From positions 1-64,000 of the forward strand of contig DWYY01000058.1 of the NCBI GenBank assembly GCA_019118445.1: 64,000 bases of DNA. The letters are read 5' to 3'. Position 1 is the stretch's first letter. Every line of letters begins with the position of its first letter. This DNA is from Candidatus Eisenbergiella merdipullorum (lineage in GTDB: Bacteria > Bacillota > Clostridia > Lachnospirales > Lachnospiraceae). The notes beneath the pieces are model-generated. The model was not told the origin of the DNA. It saw only the letters and a program-made list of their open reading frames with translations, and searched no databases. Shown piece after piece: positions 8,598 to 17,209 of the stretch. The position numbers and the translations under genes are program-made.

Positions 8598-9350
8598 TCA
8601 TCCATCATGCCGTCTCCGGTCTTTGATCCCTTTCAGGATCGCCTGTTTTTTTAGGAGCAGTGTCGGTCTGTCCATGGCCGGAATCCTTTCTAGCCGGTAG
8701 GGAATTCCAAGCTTTTCATATTTTGCCTTTCCCATGGTATGGTAGGGAAGCACATCCAGCGCTTTCAGATTGCCCAGCCCGCCGATGAACCACCCCAGCC
8801 GGTACAGATAAGTTTCGTCATCGGTGACAGAAGGGACTACAACATGCCGTATCCACACCGGGATTTTTTTATGGTCCAGATAATGGGCAAAGCGCAGGAT
8901 GTTGTCGTTGGGTCGTCCTGTGAGCTCCTTATGAAACTTTGGGTCGATGTGCTTGATATCCAGCATGACCAGGTCCGTCATGGAAAGAAGCCGGTCCAGA
9001 CACGGCATCCATTCTTTATCAGCCGGATTGAAGCAGATTCCGGAGGTGTCGATGCAGGTATGGACATTTTCTTTTTTGGCAAGGGAAAAAAGTTCCAGCA
9101 GAAAATCCGTCTGCAGCAGCGGTTCTCCGCCGGTTACGGTGATGCCGCCGTCCTTATAAAAGCTTTTGTTCCTAAGGAAGCGTTCCATGATCTCATCCGC
9201 TCCCATGAGGGTTCCTGCACTTTTTTCCCAGGTGTCTGGGTTGTGGCAGTAGGCGCAGCGCATGGGACAGCCCTGCAGAAAGACCACAAATCTTACGCCG
9301 GGTCCGTCCACCGTGCCAAAGCTTTCTATGGAATGAATCCTTCCCTGCAT
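8598..9350 (-). CDS. pflA: Pyruvate formate-lyase activating enzyme (radical SAM)
   Basis: 250 residues, normal for PflA. The cluster motif CPMRCAYC gives Cys28, 32 and 35 for the SAM-bound [4Fe-4S]; downstream GGITVTGGEPLLQ is the usual SAM-binding stretch. It removes a hydrogen from the catalytic glycine of PFL to install the glycyl radical. The start at 9350 follows AGGAGG at 9357-9362; open frame further upstream lacks support. It is the last gene of a minus-strand operon: PFL catalytic part, small glycyl-domain-like protein, glycyl radical domain, activase, spaced 4 to about 75 bases. Confidence 0.95.
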   Translation of the reverse strand: MQGRIHSIESFGTVDGPGVRFVVFLQGCPMRCAYCHNPDTWEKSAGTLMGADEIMERFLRNKSFYKDGGITVTGGEPLLQTDFLLELFSLAKKENVHTCIDTSGICFNPADKEWMPCLDRLLSMTDLVMLDIKHIDPKFHKELTGRPNDNILRFAHYLDHKKIPVWIRHVVVPSVTDDETYLYRLGWFIGGLGNLKALDVLPYHTMGKAKYEKLGIPYRLERIPAMDRPTLLLKKQAILKGIKDRRRHDG

Positions 9351-9423
9351 GAAAAGCCTCCTTCCTGCCGTCTTTTGCCTTTTGGCGTGGATAATATGCC
9401 CGCCGGCTATGCGCCCCACACTC

Positions 9424-9666
9424 TTACAGCGCTTCGTGGAAGGTGCGGGAGATCACGTCAGCCTGCTGCTGAGGAGTCAGTTTGATGAAATTGACCGCAT
9501 AACCGGATACACGGATGGTGAGCTGGGGATATTTTTCCGGGTGCTTCTGTGCATCCAGCAGTGTTTCGCGGTTTAACACGTTCACGTTAAGGTGATGGCC
9601 GCCTTTTTCCGCATAGCCATCAAGTAAAGATACCAGGTTATCGATCTGTGCTTTATTTGCTACCAT
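9424..9666 (-). CDS. Stand-alone glycyl radical domain of pyruvate formate-lyase (GrcA-like)
   Basis: 80 residues that match the C-terminal domain of [24 protein letters not shown], then [16 protein letters not shown] with the radical glycine Gly55, then the end [13 protein letters not shown]. In ordinary PFL this domain is fused to the catalytic barrel. Here the large gene upstream stops just before it, and this gene has its own AAGGAAA ribosome site and ATG 9666. The radical must therefore be supplied in trans, as GrcA/YfiD does for oxygen-damaged PFL in enterics. The activase gene follows 73 bases on. Confidence 0.93.
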   Translation of the reverse strand: MVANKAQIDNLVSLLDGYAEKGGHHLNVNVLNRETLLDAQKHPEKYPQLTIRVSGYAVNFIKLTPQQQADVISRTFHEAL

Positions 9667-9697
9667 AATTATTTTCCTTTCTTAAATCTTCTGCCTT

Positions 9698-9928
9698 TTA
9701 TCCGTTTTCTTCCCGGTCAAGCCCCTCGTGAAGGGTGGGGACGCTGCAGGCGGTCGGTACGATGGAGCAGTCCGGACTGCCCGTCTGTATTTCCATGCCC
9801 GTTTTCCCGTCCGGGGCCCAGGCGATGTTCATATGTCCCACGCCCCGGGCGGCTCCTTCATCCAGAAGCCGGATCAGGCCTTCGATCATGTCGCTTTCTG
9901 TCCTGTTGCTTTTCTCTGTTTGTCCCAC
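9698..9928 (-). CDS. Small protein resembling a truncated glycyl radical domain, no radical loop
   Basis: 76 residues from GTG 9928, which has GGGGAG at 9935-9940; an ATG at 9946 has no ribosome site. The first half, DMIEGLIRLLDEGAARGVGHMNI, parallels [20 protein letters not shown] of the neighbouring glycyl radical domain. The second half diverges and lacks the RVSGYA loop; it instead carries DCSIVPTACSVPTLHEG with two cysteines and an acidic end. It begins 5 bases after the stop of the PFL catalytic gene, so it is translationally coupled. Could be a paralogue with structural or protective role, or a decaying duplicate. No function is assigned. Confidence 0.72.
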   Translation of the reverse strand: MGQTEKSNRTESDMIEGLIRLLDEGAARGVGHMNIAWAPDGKTGMEIQTGSPDCSIVPTACSVPTLHEGLDREENG

Positions 9929-9932
9929 AGTT

Positions 9933-11984
9933 TCACTCCCCGTCATTTAAGGAAAGATCGATCTCTATGTCGCCTGCGAACACGGCGTCCTCCTTGCCCA
10001 GCGCTCCCGGAATGATGGTGAAGGTGTTGGAAATGCCATCCTGGGAATCCATGAAGGGAAGCTTGGCGACGGAGGAGAGGGAGGCTACCGCTCCATGGGT
10101 ATCCCTTCCGTGCATCGGGTTGGCGCCGGGAGCAAAGGGCGTTCCGGCTTCCCTGCCGTCCGGTGTGGCGCCTGTCGCTTTGCCGTACACCACGTTGGAG
10201 GTAATGGTCAGTACGGATGTGGTGGGGAAGCCGTCACGGTAGGTGTGATGTCTTCTCACTGCGGTCATGAATCTGGAAACCAGATCCCGGGCGATTTCAT
10301 CCACGCGGTCGTCGTCGTTTCCGTATTTCGGGAAATCACCCGTGATCTTGAAATCAATGATGATGCCGTCCTCATCGCGGATCGGTTCAACCTTTGCATA
10401 TTTGATGGCGGAAAGGGAATCTGCCACGACGGAGAGCCCTGCGATCCCAGTGGCAAAGTAGCGGCGCACATCTCTGTCATGAAGCGCCATCTGTGCCCTT
10501 TCATAGCAGTATTTGTCATGCATGTAGTGGATGATGTTCAGGGTGTTCACATAAACGCCGGCCAGCCATTCCATCATATCGTAGAAGGAATCGATCACTT
10601 TGTCATATTCCAGTACATCTCCCTCATACTTCCGGTATTTCGGGCCCACCTGTTTTTTCGTTTTTTCATCTACACCGCCGTTGAGCGCATAGAGCAGACA
10701 TTTCGCAAGGTTGGCGCGGGCGCCAAAGAACTGCATTTCCTTGCCGATGCGCATGGAAGAAACACAACAGGCGATACCGTAGTCGTCTCCGTGTACGGGG
10801 CGCATCAAGTCATCGTTTTCGTATTGGATGGAAGAAGTCTCAATGGACATCTTCGCGCAGTAACGCTTGAAAGCAACCGGCAGCCTTGTGGACCACAGCA
10901 CAGTCAGGTTCGGTTCCGGGGCAGGGCCCAGATTGGTCAGGGTGTGCAGGTAGCGGAAGGACATCTTCGTTGCCATATGGCGTCCGTCCACGCCGACGCC
11001 CGCCAGGGATTCGGTGATCCATACCGGGTCTCCGGAGAACAGTTCATTGTATTCCGGCGTGCGCGCGAATTTGATGATCCGCAGCTTCATGATAAAGTGA
11101 TCCACAAATTCCTGGATCTGCTCCTCCGTGAAGGTTCCGAGCGCCAGGTCGCGTTCCGCATAGATATCCAGGAAGGTGGAAGTGCGTCCCAGGGACATGG
11201 CCGCGCCGTTCTGCTCCTTGACCGCCGCCAGGTAACCGAAATAGGTAGCCTGGATGGCTTCCTGCACGTTGGAGGCGGGGCGGGAGATGTCACAGCCGTA
11301 GGAAGCCGCCATTTCCTTCATCAGCTTCAGAGCCACGATCTGCTCGGAAAGCTCCTCTCTGAGCCGGATCACATCATCGGTCATCACGCTTCCGGTGGAA
11401 TCCTTCTGCGCCTGCTTGTCCTCGATCAGATAATCGATGCCGTAGAGGGCGATCCGTCTGTAGTCCCCGATGATCCTGCCTCTGCCGTAGGCATCCGGAA
11501 GGCCGGTGATGATATGTGCGCTGCGGCAGGCACGCATCTCCGGCGTATAGGCGTCGAATACGCCCGCATTATGTGTTTTCCTGTGGGTGGAGAAAAATTT
11601 CTCGATCTCCGGATCAAGTGTATAGCCGTTTTCCGCACATGCTTTCTGTGCCATGCGGATGCCGCCGTAGGGCTGCAGGGCGCGTTTGAACGGCTTGTCC
11701 GTCTGCAGGCCGACGATCTTTTCCTTTTCTTTATTCAGGTAGCCGGGGGCATGAGAGGTGATGGTGGAAACCACCTTTGTATCCATATCCAGGACGCCGC
11801 CTGCTTCCCGTTCCTTCCGGGACAGTTCCATGACCTGATCCCAGAGATCCAGCGTGTCCTGCGTGGGCGGAGCGAGAAAAGCTTCATCCCCATCGTAGGG
11901 GTGGTAATTTTTCTGGATGAAATCGCGCACATTGACCCCGCGTTCCCATTCTCCGCCGATAAAACCATTCCATTCTGTCCTCAA
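9933..11984 (-). CDS. pflB: Pyruvate formate-lyase catalytic subunit without glycyl radical domain
   Basis: 683 residues, about 60-70 shorter than ordinary PFL. It converts pyruvate and CoA to acetyl-CoA and formate in the anaerobic cytosol. The N-terminus [16 protein letters not shown] and the catalytic pair ACCVS (Cys406, Cys407) are present, as is [19 protein letters not shown], but the protein stops at LSLNDGE exactly where the glycyl domain should begin. The start is TTG 11984 with AGGAGG five bases upstream (11988-11993); the frame is open further up without a ribosome site. Two small genes then pflA follow in the same operon. The missing domain is encoded separately, so this is a split enzyme rather than a decayed gene. 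Confidence 0.93.
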   Translation of the reverse strand: MRTEWNGFIGGEWERGVNVRDFIQKNYHPYDGDEAFLAPPTQDTLDLWDQVMELSRKEREAGGVLDMDTKVVSTITSHAPGYLNKEKEKIVGLQTDKPFKRALQPYGGIRMAQKACAENGYTLDPEIEKFFSTHRKTHNAGVFDAYTPEMRACRSAHIITGLPDAYGRGRIIGDYRRIALYGIDYLIEDKQAQKDSTGSVMTDDVIRLREELSEQIVALKLMKEMAASYGCDISRPASNVQEAIQATYFGYLAAVKEQNGAAMSLGRTSTFLDIYAERDLALGTFTEEQIQEFVDHFIMKLRIIKFARTPEYNELFSGDPVWITESLAGVGVDGRHMATKMSFRYLHTLTNLGPAPEPNLTVLWSTRLPVAFKRYCAKMSIETSSIQYENDDLMRPVHGDDYGIACCVSSMRIGKEMQFFGARANLAKCLLYALNGGVDEKTKKQVGPKYRKYEGDVLEYDKVIDSFYDMMEWLAGVYVNTLNIIHYMHDKYCYERAQMALHDRDVRRYFATGIAGLSVVADSLSAIKYAKVEPIRDEDGIIIDFKITGDFPKYGNDDDRVDEIARDLVSRFMTAVRRHHTYRDGFPTTSVLTITSNVVYGKATGATPDGREAGTPFAPGANPMHGRDTHGAVASLSSVAKLPFMDSQDGISNTFTIIPGALGKEDAVFAGDIEIDLSLNDGE

Positions 11985-12089
11985 GAATTCCTCCTGTCTG
12001 CTGCAACAGGCAGCACGAAACATAATATTTATGATACATGAAAAAATCCGCATGTCTTTGCGGGGCGGACATTCCCGTCCGCATCTAGT

Positions 12090-12119
12090 ATTATATGTTA
12101 CCCCATAATGAAACGTCAA
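12090..12119 (-). promoter_or_regulatory. Promoter of the split PFL operon
   Basis: On the minus strand TTGACG (12114-12119), an 18-base spacer and perfect TATAAT (12090-12095) lie about 105 bases upstream of the TTG start. The remaining bases up to the AraC gene show no other feature. Confidence 0.78.
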
Positions 12120-12261
12120 GGCGCGAATGATTTTTTCGGGAAGAGCAATGTGAGCAGTACGATTTTTGCAATATATAAGCAGCTTTTTGAACTTCATGCA
12201 GGGCGGATCTCTCCATATAATGAACTTGCAGAGCGGAGCAGGAAAAAGAGATCAGATCTCC

Positions 12262-12291
12262 AAGCTGAAATGACCGGGCTTATGACCCGGC
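12262..12291 (-). terminator. Possible terminator overlapping the AraC gene stop
   Basis: CCGGG and CCCGG around the stop codon form a short stem on the minus strand, followed by TCATTT. Weak. Confidence 0.4.
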
Positions 12292-13080
12292 CGGGGCGAA
12301 GGGAACCTGACGCTCCTTCCGGTATTGGGAAGGGCTGATGCCATATGCTTTACGAAAAGCCTTGTAAAAAAGGGAGACGTCTGAATATCCACATTCATGG
12401 GAAAGCTCCAGAATCGGCTTTTCGGAATAGGAAAGCAGCCTGGAAGCGCGCCGCAGGCGGATATTTGCCAGATAGGCATGGGCAGTGACGCCCAGCTCGG
12501 CCTTCATGCGCTTATTGATATACTCTGTGGAATAATGAAACTGGTCAGCCAGAGTCTGTGCGGTGATATGCTCTGGATAATGTTCGTTCAGAAAGCTCAT
12601 CACCTTAGCAGTGAGGGGAGAATATGCATTTTCATGGGCATACAGCAAATCCAGCAGTCTGTAAAATTCACTCTGGATCTGAAAGTGATTCTGAGGAGAA
12701 CTGGAAAAAGCGGAGCGCAGTTCTCTGAGCAAAGGCAGAAACAGAGAAGGCTGAAAGGTGCCGCGGATGGGAAGCTTGATTCGGTTCAGGGGCTGCTTAG
12801 AATATTCCGCTTTGAAATGGATCCAGTAATATTCCGCATGAGGGCTTGGAAGGGGCGCACTCTGCCAGAGCGCTTTTTTCTGAATGTACCATTCTCCTGC
12901 AGAAAGCGTGGTAAGCTGAGAATTTTCCGTAAACTTCAGATGATTGTTCAGCATGAATATCAGGACAAAATAATCGCAGTAGCGGGAGCAGTGATATTCA
13001 AACGCGCCGAAATGCTTGAGATCGCAGTCCGTCAGATACGGCATGGGGGCGGAGGCGAGGAAGATAAATTCGGGATCCAT
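12280..13080 (-). CDS. AraC family transcriptional regulator
   Basis: 266 residues. The N-terminal two thirds look like a cupin-type ligand domain; the C-terminal about 100 residues hold two helix-turn-helix units, the second ending in the AraC signature ECGYSDVSLFYKAFRKAYGISPSQYRKE. Start ATG 13080 has AAAGGAG. It is divergent from the adjacent GH127-like gene with 76 bases between them, so it probably controls that gene in response to a plant or host sugar. An extended -10 for this gene (TGCTATACT) is at 13118-13126. Confidence 0.92.
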   Translation of the reverse strand: MDPEFIFLASAPMPYLTDCDLKHFGAFEYHCSRYCDYFVLIFMLNNHLKFTENSQLTTLSAGEWYIQKKALWQSAPLPSPHAEYYWIHFKAEYSKQPLNRIKLPIRGTFQPSLFLPLLRELRSAFSSSPQNHFQIQSEFYRLLDLLYAHENAYSPLTAKVMSFLNEHYPEHITAQTLADQFHYSTEYINKRMKAELGVTAHAYLANIRLRRASRLLSYSEKPILELSHECGYSDVSLFYKAFRKAYGISPSQYRKERQVPFAPAGS

Positions 13081-13156
13081 AATTCTCCTTTCACGAAAAA
13101 GCCATAAAACTAAACAAAGTATAGCATAAAAACAGGGTGAAAAACAGGAGGAAAGA

Positions 13157-15049
13157 ATGAAGAAGGGAAAATTGAAGCCGCTAACGGCAAAACAGCTGAA
13201 GCCAGAAGGATGGCTGAAGCGACAGCTTGAGATTCAGGCAGAGGGCCTGTCCGGACATCTGGATCTGATATGGCCGGATATTCGGGAAAGCAAATGGATC
13301 GGAGGGGACAAAGATGGCTGGGAAAGGGTTCCTTACTGGCTGGATGGATTTATTCCGCTGGCATTTCTGCTGGATGATGAAAACTTAAAGCGCCGCGCAA
13401 AAAAATATGTGGATGCCATTCTTGCGGGACAGGATGAGGATGGATGGATCTGTCCGTGCGAAAGGGAGGAAAGGAGCCGATATGACGTATGGCCGGCATT
13501 TCTGATCTGCAAAGTATTGGTGCTGTATTATGACTGCACACAGGATGACAGGATCGAAGATGCTGTTTATTCTGCCATGAAACAGCTCCTTGCACATATT
13601 TCGGTGCACACCATTTTTGATTGGGCAGCAGCAAGATGGTTTGAGTGTCTGATACCGCTCTGGTGGCTGTATGAAAGAAGGCCGGAGGAATGGATGCTGC
13701 AGCTTGCCACGATTTTGGAAGCGGAAGGACTTGATTATGTTAAGCTTTACAGCAGGTTCACATTTGAACGGCCCCCAAAACGCAGATATTGGAGCCAGAT
13801 CGATCATGTGGTGAATACAGCAATGGCGTTGAAATGCAGGGCGTTAATGTCCAGAATGACAGGAGAGGATCCGGATGAATTCGCCCTTCACATGTATCAG
13901 ACAGTGATGAAGCATAACAGCATGCCGACAGGACATTTTACCGGAGATGAATGTCTTTCCGGGGACGAACCTACACAGGGAAGCGAGTGCTGCAGCGTGG
14001 CGGAGGCTATGTATTCTTATGAGGTGCTGCTGGCAGAGAGCGGAAACGGCTTCTGGGCGGATCTTTTGGAAAAGGAAGCGTTTAACAGCCTACCTGCCAC
14101 TACCACCGCTGATATGTGGGCACACCAGTATGTGCAGATGACCAATCAGATCAGCGCCCGAAAATATCCGGAGGAATCCGTTCCGTTTAATTCCAATTCC
14201 GGAGAAGCAAATATGTTTGGATTGGAACCGAACTTCGGGTGCTGTACGGCGAATTTCAATCAGGCATGGCCAAAGTTTGCGCTGGCAGTCATCATGGAAA
14301 GTAAGCAGGGGCTTGCGGTCAATATGCTGGTGCCATCCAGGGCGGAGGTGGAGCGCGATGGAAAAAGATTTTGCGTGCGCGTTGTCTCAGAATATCCGTT
14401 CCGCGATGAAGCCGCGTTGGAGGTGACGGCGGAGTCTCCTGTGGAATGTGAGATCTCCGTGCGGATCCCGGGATTTGTGCAGCATGCCTGGGTGGATGGA
14501 AAAGAGGCGAAACCGGGAAGCTGCGTGTCGATCAGGAAAATCTGGAAGGATACGGTCAGAATTCCTGTGAAGCTGAAAATAGAAGGAAGGCTTGTGGATC
14601 GTCCTCATGGTGCAAAAGCTTTCATCCGTGGTTCGCTTGTCTTTTCTCTTCCGATCAATGCGAAGGTCCGTGCCTTGGAATATATCAGAGATGGCGTTGA
14701 ACGGAAGGCGCCCTACTGCGATTATGAGATGCTTCCGGACTCCCCGTGGAATTATGCATTCTGTTCGGAAAGCTTTGAAACAGAGTTTGGAGAAATTGGC
14801 GAATACCCATTTTCTCCTCAAGATCCGCCCGTCAGGATAAAAACCAGAATGGTTCCCATTTCCTGGGAGGAGAAAGACGGAATCTGTGCAGGCGTTCCAG
14901 TGACGGCAGCCGCTCTGGGAGAGCCGGAAGAGGTATACCTGCAGCCATATGGCTGTACGGATCTCAGGATGACGGAAATGCCATTTTTAAAAATTTATAC
15001 ATATCTTGCGCAGAATGGGAAAAAGTATTATACTGAGTTCAAATCGTAA
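13157..15049 (+). CDS. GH127-like (DUF1680) glycoside hydrolase, putative beta-L-arabinofuranosidase family
   Basis: 630 residues, no signal peptide, so cytosolic. The N-terminal part is an alpha/alpha barrel with WLDGFIPLAFLLDD and GQDEDGWICP. SGDEPTQGSECCSVAE and later FGCCTANFNQAWPKF supply the Glu plus Cys residues that in this family hold a zinc ion and provide the cysteine nucleophile. C-terminal part is beta-rich. Known GH127 members cut beta-L-arabinofuranosides; the exact substrate here is unknown. AGGAGG precedes ATG 13157. Divergent from an AraC regulator and followed by a DUF1858 gene 18 bases downstream. Confidence 0.82.
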   Translation: MKKGKLKPLTAKQLKPEGWLKRQLEIQAEGLSGHLDLIWPDIRESKWIGGDKDGWERVPYWLDGFIPLAFLLDDENLKRRAKKYVDAILAGQDEDGWICPCEREERSRYDVWPAFLICKVLVLYYDCTQDDRIEDAVYSAMKQLLAHISVHTIFDWAAARWFECLIPLWWLYERRPEEWMLQLATILEAEGLDYVKLYSRFTFERPPKRRYWSQIDHVVNTAMALKCRALMSRMTGEDPDEFALHMYQTVMKHNSMPTGHFTGDECLSGDEPTQGSECCSVAEAMYSYEVLLAESGNGFWADLLEKEAFNSLPATTTADMWAHQYVQMTNQISARKYPEESVPFNSNSGEANMFGLEPNFGCCTANFNQAWPKFALAVIMESKQGLAVNMLVPSRAEVERDGKRFCVRVVSEYPFRDEAALEVTAESPVECEISVRIPGFVQHAWVDGKEAKPGSCVSIRKIWKDTVRIPVKLKIEGRLVDRPHGAKAFIRGSLVFSLPINAKVRALEYIRDGVERKAPYCDYEMLPDSPWNYAFCSESFETEFGEIGEYPFSPQDPPVRIKTRMVPISWEEKDGICAGVPVTAAALGEPEEVYLQPYGCTDLRMTEMPFLKIYTYLAQNGKKYYTEFKS

Positions 15050-15067
15050 GAAAAGGAGGTTGGCGAA

Positions 15068-15259
15068 ATGGCTGGCATTACGAAGGAAATGACAATCGGT
15101 GAGATCCTGAGAACCAATCCCGAAGTAGCCCCCGTTCTGATGAATGCGGGAATGCACTGCCTCGGTTGCCCTTCCGCACAGGCGGAGAGCCTGGAAGAGG
15201 CCGCGATGGTTCACGGTATTGATATTGATGCGCTGATGAATGCGATCGCTGAGGCATAA
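15068..15259 (+). CDS. DUF1858 domain protein
   Basis: 63 residues, entirely a DUF1858 module: [34 protein letters not shown], with the CxxC pair at Cys31 and Cys34. This module also forms the N-terminal part of ScdA/RIC iron-sulfur repair proteins and occurs alone in many anaerobes, where a redox or metal-related role is suspected but not proven. AAGGAGG gives the start. It is 18 bases after the GH127-like gene but functionally probably unrelated. Confidence 0.92.
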   Translation: MAGITKEMTIGEILRTNPEVAPVLMNAGMHCLGCPSAQAESLEEAAMVHGIDIDALMNAIAEA

Positions 15260-15288
15260 GGCCCCACGAAGCTGAAACGGCAGGAGAG

Positions 15289-15356
15289 GATGGTCCGCTG
15301 GAAGCGGACTTTCCATTAAGAATGGCGGCGTACCTTTCGGTGCACCGCCGTTTTGC
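15289..15356. terminator. Paired hairpins between DUF1858 and MecA genes
   Basis: GTCCGCT and AGCGGAC (15293-15309) form a short stem followed by TTT; a second, longer imperfect stem GGCGGCGTACC/GGTGCACCGCC (about 15322-15349) is followed by TTTT. They lie between convergent genes and could stop both. Confidence 0.7.
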
Positions 15357-15372
15357 TGCCTTTATGAATTTT

Positions 15373-16134
15373 TCATATTTTGCAGAGCGACTGAAGGGCA
15401 TGATCCTTCACGATCAGCTCGCAGTGTTCCTCAAGGAAAGCTTCGCCGCCGGGAGCTGATCTTTCCTGTCTGCCGTATTCAGACAGGCAGTTGCACAGCT
15501 TGTTAAATTCCTCCGGCGTATGAGAGGAATTGGATACGATCAGGAGATAGCGTCCCTTTCCCGCATCCTTGTAAAGGGAGTTGGTCCCATGATAGAAACC
15601 TTCCAGAACATGGGCGAGGCGGGTGATATGATTGAGGGAATCAAAGGAATAAATCCTCGTGAGCTGGAGATTCTCTCCCTCCTTCTTAGCGGCCGATGCC
15701 CCGGAAGCGCTTTTCCTCATATCTTCCCTGCTCGAATCCTGAGAAGAGGTGCGCCCTTCATGGATTCTCCGAAACAGGTCGAGCACATCGTCTGCTCCTT
15801 CATTCAGCTCCTGGATCATGTCGTCCAGGCTGTCATCGTCATGCACGCTGGGGGCAAACTTGGAAAAGCGGGTATCAAGCTCTTCTGGGTCCTCCACCTT
15901 GGTGATGATGAGGACGATGCAGTCGGAATTTACGGGGATGGCTTCGATCATGAGGGGAATATCTTCCGCTTCAAAACCGAATTTGATCGCTGCCTGCTGC
16001 ATCATATCACGAAAAAGGCTTTTCGCCTTCTCTGTTCCGTAAGCGAGTTCACTGATCTTGAGCTCCCTGTCCGCAAGATCGTCTCTGGTCAGGGTGCAGC
16101 GGATCTGATGGTCATTCACTTTTTCAATTTTCAT
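15373..16134 (-). CDS. mecA: Adaptor protein MecA
   Basis: 253 residues, near the usual MecA length. N-terminal domain MKIEKVNDHQIRCTLTRDDLADRELKI, with LFRDMMQQAAIKFGF, binds substrates; an acidic linker (about 100-145) leads to the C-terminal domain, with ISEL...LARVLEGFYHGTNSLYKD type sequence, that binds ClpC. It targets proteins to ClpCP proteolysis, affecting competence, sporulation and division in Bacilli. AAGGATG upstream of ATG 16134. Confidence 0.93.
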   Translation of the reverse strand: MKIEKVNDHQIRCTLTRDDLADRELKISELAYGTEKAKSLFRDMMQQAAIKFGFEAEDIPLMIEAIPVNSDCIVLIITKVEDPEELDTRFSKFAPSVHDDDSLDDMIQELNEGADDVLDLFRRIHEGRTSSQDSSREDMRKSASGASAAKKEGENLQLTRIYSFDSLNHITRLAHVLEGFYHGTNSLYKDAGKGRYLLIVSNSSHTPEEFNKLCNCLSEYGRQERSAPGGEAFLEEHCELIVKDHALQSLCKI

Positions 16135-16232
16135 ATGATCACATCCTTAATATAAAGATATTGGAATTCCTTCTCTGTGTGACTGAAAAATCCGTAAAAT
16201 GAACATAATTTACAGTATCTGCGATTACAGAT

Positions 16233-16261
16233 ATATTATACTTCAGGTGGTGATAAGTCAA
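16233..16261 (-). promoter_or_regulatory. Promoter of mecA
   Basis: On the minus strand TTGACT (16256-16261) and TAATAT (16233-16238) are spaced 17 bases, about 100 bases before the mecA start; a hairpin (TATCTG/CAGATA) lies in the leader. Confidence 0.6.
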
Positions 16262-16300
16262 GCATCCGGGAGCTGTTTCACTTTTTTTTTTACAAATTGC

Positions 16301-16329
16301 TTGCCATTTTTCCAGTTATCGGATATAAT
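16301..16329 (+). promoter_or_regulatory. Strong promoter for the structured intergenic transcript
   Basis: TTGCCA (16301-16306) and a perfect TATAAT (16324-16329) with a 17-base spacer. Start of transcription is expected near 16336, some 460 bases before the next open frame. Confidence 0.75.
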
Positions 16330-16335
16330 TCCTTT

Positions 16336-16560
16336 AAAGATGCTTCCGGGCACTCCGTATCAGAAGGAGGGGAGTTGCAGCCGGAATCCGTGTTTTTCAG
16401 TATCGTATTTTAAGCAAATCCAGCAGAAATTGCCCCTAAGGGCTGTATTTTCTGCATCTGACAGACAGCGGGAAGCGGTTAGATCGTGTATCCGCTGTTG
16501 CCTCATCCATATAGTATGAGGAGGTCTTACAGGCTTATGTGCCTGTCGGGAGAGAAATCA
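16336..16560 (+). ncRNA. Candidate structured non-coding RNA or long leader
   Basis: From the promoter above to about 16560 there is no open frame but several stems: TTCCGG with CCGGAA; GCCC CTAA GGGC near 16433; ACAGCGG with CCGCTGT (about 16464-16500); CCTCAT with ATGAGG (about 16502-16522); ACAGGC with GCCTGT (about 16528-16548). No T-run closes them, so the RNA may run on into the small gene at 16798 or be processed. I compared it by eye with tmRNA, RNase P, SRP and common riboswitch cores and found no match. 6S RNA remains possible. Confidence 0.4.
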
Positions 16561-16797
16561 TTTCCAAAATTTTCACCTGAGCAAGTTTAATTCAAATAAT
16601 TGTAAATGGTTTTATTGAGTTTTTTGTAATGATTCCGCGATACATGTCCGAAAGCATCTTCCAAGGCTGTTTGAGCATCGTCATTGCCCGTTCATATGGG
16701 CAGAAGGCACAGAAATTTATATATCACGGTCCTTTTGGGAAACCGTCCCTGACGGAAAACTGTTGTGCCCTTTTGCGCATAGAGGGAGGATATTGCG

Positions 16798-17007
16798 ATG
16801 AATGACGATGAGATCGAGCTGAAGAAGCATTTGAAGAAGATGAAGAAACAGGGAGTGGCCCTGTATCTGGAAGGAAAGCCGGCTTCCCCGGATGAGATCG
16901 CGAAGAAGTATTATGTGCGGGAGGACTCTGTCTATATGCCGGACTATGTGACGGATGAAGAAGGGAAGCTTACGGAAGTCAGATACGATAAGGTGAAATG
17001 CCCCTGA
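16798..17007 (+). CDS. Small conserved hypothetical protein
   Basis: 69 residues, highly charged, starting MNDDEIELKKHLKKMKKQGVALYLEGKPASPDEIAKKYYV. The SPDEIAKKY stretch resembles a short helix-turn-helix but no family is recognised. A strong GGAGG site lies at 16785-16790. It lies downstream of the structured region and two further hairpins (TGCCC/GGGCA near 16687 and ACGGT/ACCGT near 16725), so it may be controlled by them. No function assigned. Confidence 0.7.
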   Translation: MNDDEIELKKHLKKMKKQGVALYLEGKPASPDEIAKKYYVREDSVYMPDYVTDEEGKLTEVRYDKVKCP

Positions 17008-17155
17008 ACCCAAAGCTTCTGAAAATGCAGGGCTTTCTGTCTGAAACCTAAGTGAAATGAATGTAATGAACCCGGGAATCGTGCGATGCGGGCCCCCGTA
17101 CCGCTGCCCCGCGAGAAACGGGAAACTGCGAAAAAAGAACATGTAAAAATAGGTA

Positions 17156-17184
17156 ATGACGATGTTTCAATAGTCTGATATAAT
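17156..17184 (+). promoter_or_regulatory. Extended -10 promoter of the GH18 gene
   Basis: TGATATAAT at 17176-17184 is an extended -10; ATGACG at 17156-17161 is a 4/6 match to -35 with 17-base spacing. Confidence 0.65.
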
Positions 17185-17209
17185 AAGGGCGGTCAGGAGG
17201 TTACGGAAG

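Noticed and set aside
9933-9946. Sequencing frameshift as cause of the split PFL
   Set aside because: The downstream radical domain is separated by a whole intervening gene with its own ribosome site, so one indel cannot restore a fused enzyme.
10095-12041. Long open frame antisense to the PFL catalytic gene
   Set aside because: It mirrors the codon bias of a well-supported gene, has no ribosome site and no recognisable domains.
16336-16560. tmRNA, RNase P or SRP RNA
   Set aside because: None of the hallmark conserved segments of these RNAs was found.
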